From an uncultured bacterium (GTDB lineage: Bacteria > Auribacterota > Tritonobacteria > UBA1439), in assembly GCA_937858775.1 (NCBI GenBank), contig CALLYX010000429.1, positions 1 to 6,022 of the forward strand: a stretch of 6,022 nt of DNA, given 5' to 3'. This document shows, in pieces, positions 4,906-6,022 of this stretch (positions are counted from its first letter, which is position 1; each line of letters opens with the position of its first letter). A program made the translations under genes and the position numbers. Below the pieces are notes generated by a model that was not told the origin of the DNA, did no database searches, and saw only the letters and a program-made list of their open reading frames with translations.

Positions 4906-5370
4906 TCACATGCGCGGCGACCCGTGAGTGCCCTGTTCAGCCCCGGAGGGAGCCGGACCGGCATTCGCAGCCGGAGAAGTCGGAGCGCCAAAGGGAGTCG
5001 CGGTCACCTGCGGAGCAGCGTGAGTGGCGGCCCACTCAGCCCTCCGTTGCTGACGGCGCCGCATAATCGCCCGCACAACCACGTATACCACCCACGCAAT
5101 AAGCGCAAGCAACACAAGCACCGGTAGCGCGCCTCCCAAGAAAACGATCAACTCGTTCACGGTCCCCACAAGGGCACGGGCCGCCTCACGCAGTGCCTCA
5201 ATGAAGCCCCAACCACCCGTCGTGGCCACCACCATGCCTGTTTCATACAGGCTGACGGTAAGCGTGGCATAACTGGAATGCTCGTCCAGATAGTTCAGGC
5301 GACCCTTGATCTGCTCGATCTCCCCCTGCACCGAGGAAAGAACGTCACGGACACGTAGAGTGTCTTCCAC
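4906..5370 (-). CDS. DUF4349-like membrane protein, C-terminal portion
   Basis: The frame from the GTG at 5370-5368 encodes 154 residues. VEDTLRVRDVLSSVQGEIEQIKGRLNYL (from the GTG) is the coiled-coil stretch typical of DUF4349 proteins, followed by SSYATLTVSLYE, a beta strand of the same domain. One transmembrane helix spans about residues 76-99 (IVFLGG... to ...VYVVV), followed by a basic stop-transfer sequence (RAIMRRRQQRR) and a Pro/Ala/Gly-rich cytoplasmic tail. Recognisable sequence extends upstream of the GTG to about 5398 (ERALRQATT), so the GTG is not the true start. A normal family member is about 250-320 aa with an N-terminal lipoprotein-type signal and an outside domain; all of that is missing, replaced by the out-of-frame oxidoreductase fragment. 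Function of the family is not established. Base composition is clearly lower in GC than the genes left of 4,630. Confidence 0.7.
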   Translation of the reverse strand: MEDTLRVRDVLSSVQGEIEQIKGRLNYLDEHSSYATLTVSLYETGMVVATTGGWGFIEALREAARALVGTVNELIVFLGGALPVLVLLALIAWVVYVVVRAIMRRRQQRRAEWAATHAAPQVTATPFGAPTSPAANAGPAPSGAEQGTHGSPRM

Positions 5371-6022
5371 CGTCGTGGCCTGCCGCAGCGCCCTCTCGCA
5401 TGCCCACGCGCCCGGCTGGCGGCGTGCGGGTGCCCGGCAGGTTGCTTTTGAAACGTTCGGGCGATGCGGCCAGTCCGTAAAAGTGACCCCCGGGATGGGA
5501 TGTGTAGTGCTCTATCGTCAGCGGTGTGGACAGTTCGCTGTATTCGACCAAATCCGTGAGACCGGGGATGGCGGTCTCGGCGAGTTTCAGAAGGCCGTCG
5601 CCGATGCGTTGCTTCAGTGCAGAATAGTCCGCGCCCCGATTGCCCATAGGTTGATCACGCCATGCGGCAAAGGCGCTTTCATCGGCAAAGCTGATGATCT
5701 CGGCCGTATGAAAACGCGTCTCGCCCGATTTCAGGGACGGAAAAGACACATACACCATGCGGGGTTGGCCCTGGAACAGGCGCTGGCTGCCAACGTCCGT
5801 TTGGTCGTGGTTGGTATCGGTGAATATCCAGTAGTTTTCGCCCTTCACGCCAATCGATGCGGCCGTGGTTTTGAGGCGCAGGTAGAGGGTGACCGCCGAG
5901 GTGCCCGTTCCCAGGCGTTCCATCAGCGCGCGGATCGGTGCGGTTTTGGCTCCGATGGGGCCGTCGGTGGGTAGCAGGCGGGTGTAAGTGAGTGGGGCTC
6001 CCACGTTCGAAATCACCACGGG
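5345..6022 (-). CDS. Retinol saturase/phytoene desaturase-type FAD oxidoreductase, internal and C-terminal part, both ends missing
   Basis: The frame is open from the right edge of the window to TGA at 5347-5345. Recognisable pieces, in order, are: VVISNVGAPLTYTRLLP near the edge (the 'SN.GA' loop of the phytoene-desaturase superfamily); TSAVTLYLRLK and NYWIFTDTNHD; MVYVSFPSLK; NRGADYSALKQRI; and STPLTIEHYTSHPGGHFYGL with SPERFKSNLPGTRTP. These match the order seen in all-trans-retinol 13,14-reductase and CrtI/CrtISO-like enzymes, which reduce, desaturate or isomerise polyenes using FAD. The protein should next read a 'GLYLTGQD'-like segment that closes the FAD site, plus about 40-50 more residues. 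Instead, after PPAGR (about 5408), it becomes Gly/His-rich and runs out of frame over DUF4349-like sequence. The N-terminal Rossmann GxGxxG lies beyond the window. As it stands the product would not bind FAD properly, so it is a truncated gene or the edge of a chimeric join. The substrate is unknown. Confidence 0.75.
   Translation of the reverse strand, partial: PVVISNVGAPLTYTRLLPTDGPIGAKTAPIRALMERLGTGTSAVTLYLRLKTTAASIGVKGENYWIFTDTNHDQTDVGSQRLFQGQPRMVYVSFPSLKSGETRFHTAEIISFADESAFAAWRDQPMGNRGADYSALKQRIGDGLLKLAETAIPGLTDLVEYSELSTPLTIEHYTSHPGGHFYGLAASPERFKSNLPGTRTPPAGRVGMREGAAAGHDGGRHSTCP

Noticed and set aside
4906..5066. Plus-strand frames across the DUF4349-like gene
   Set aside because: The minus strand shows a coherent coiled coil, membrane helix and basic stop-transfer order; the plus-strand frames are compositional shadows.
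5306..5974. 222-residue plus-strand frame at the right end
   Set aside because: Opposite the minus-strand oxidoreductase, which shows recognisable conserved segments; the plus-strand product resembles nothing.
1..6022. CRISPR array, tRNA/rRNA gene, insertion sequence or phage genes
   Set aside because: No regularly spaced repeats, cloverleaf-like sequence, transposase motifs or terminal inverted repeats were seen on either strand.

Overview
The window holds two kinds of DNA. Positions 1 to about 4,630 are very GC-rich (one 60-base line I counted was 83% G+C) and carry tightly packed, coherent genes. Positions from about 4,680 to the end are less GC-rich (lines I counted in the 5.1-5.7 kb part were about 55-62%) and consist mostly of gene fragments joined in odd ways. 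The GC-rich part looks like an uncultured high-GC bacterium. I cannot name a phylum from the sequence, and the right-hand part may come from a different genome.

Minus strand, 2615 down to 1: a nucleotide-sugar operon. A divergent promoter near 2649-2678 precedes a convincing glucose-1-phosphate cytidylyltransferase (rfbF type). A CDP-glucose 4,6-dehydratase-like SDR enzyme follows after 7 bp. Next comes a metallo-beta-lactamase-fold hydrolase that overlaps the dehydratase by 4 bp (ATGA). Last is the first 27 codons of a class I/II PLP aminotransferase, cut by the window edge. The first two enzymes would convert glucose-1-phosphate to CDP-glucose and then to CDP-4-keto-6-deoxyglucose, the branch point for dideoxy, deoxy and amino sugars of surface polysaccharides. 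The hydrolase and aminotransferase are co-transcribed, but their substrates are unknown.

Positions 2616-2965 are a 350-bp divergent control region. It holds a good sigma70-type promoter on the plus strand (2787-2815) overlaid by three alternating GCGGT/ACCGC half-sites, and a leader that can form alternative GC-rich hairpins. On the plus strand, 2966-4486 encodes a thermolysin/fungalysin-like zinc metallopeptidase with FTP- and PepSY-like propeptide regions but no recognisable signal peptide. A second plus-strand gene begins at 4462 inside its 3' end and encodes a signal-peptide-like N-terminus. It runs into a roughly 50-base C-rich tract (G-rich on the minus strand, quadruplex-like) at 4629-4678, where its coding character is lost.

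Right of that tract everything reads on the minus strand. From right to left: the C-terminal half of a retinol-saturase/phytoene-desaturase-type FAD oxidoreductase lacking its final FAD-binding end; an out-of-frame join near 5400 to the C-terminal half of a DUF4349-like membrane protein; a 162-bp gap with a strong hairpin; and the first ~22 codons of ribosomal protein S6 (rpsF) with an apparent CTG start, ending at the G-rich tract. Two breaks in about 800 bp, plus a composition change, suggest either rearranged, decaying DNA or an assembly chimera. Sequence alone cannot decide which. I found no tRNA, rRNA, CRISPR array or transposase.
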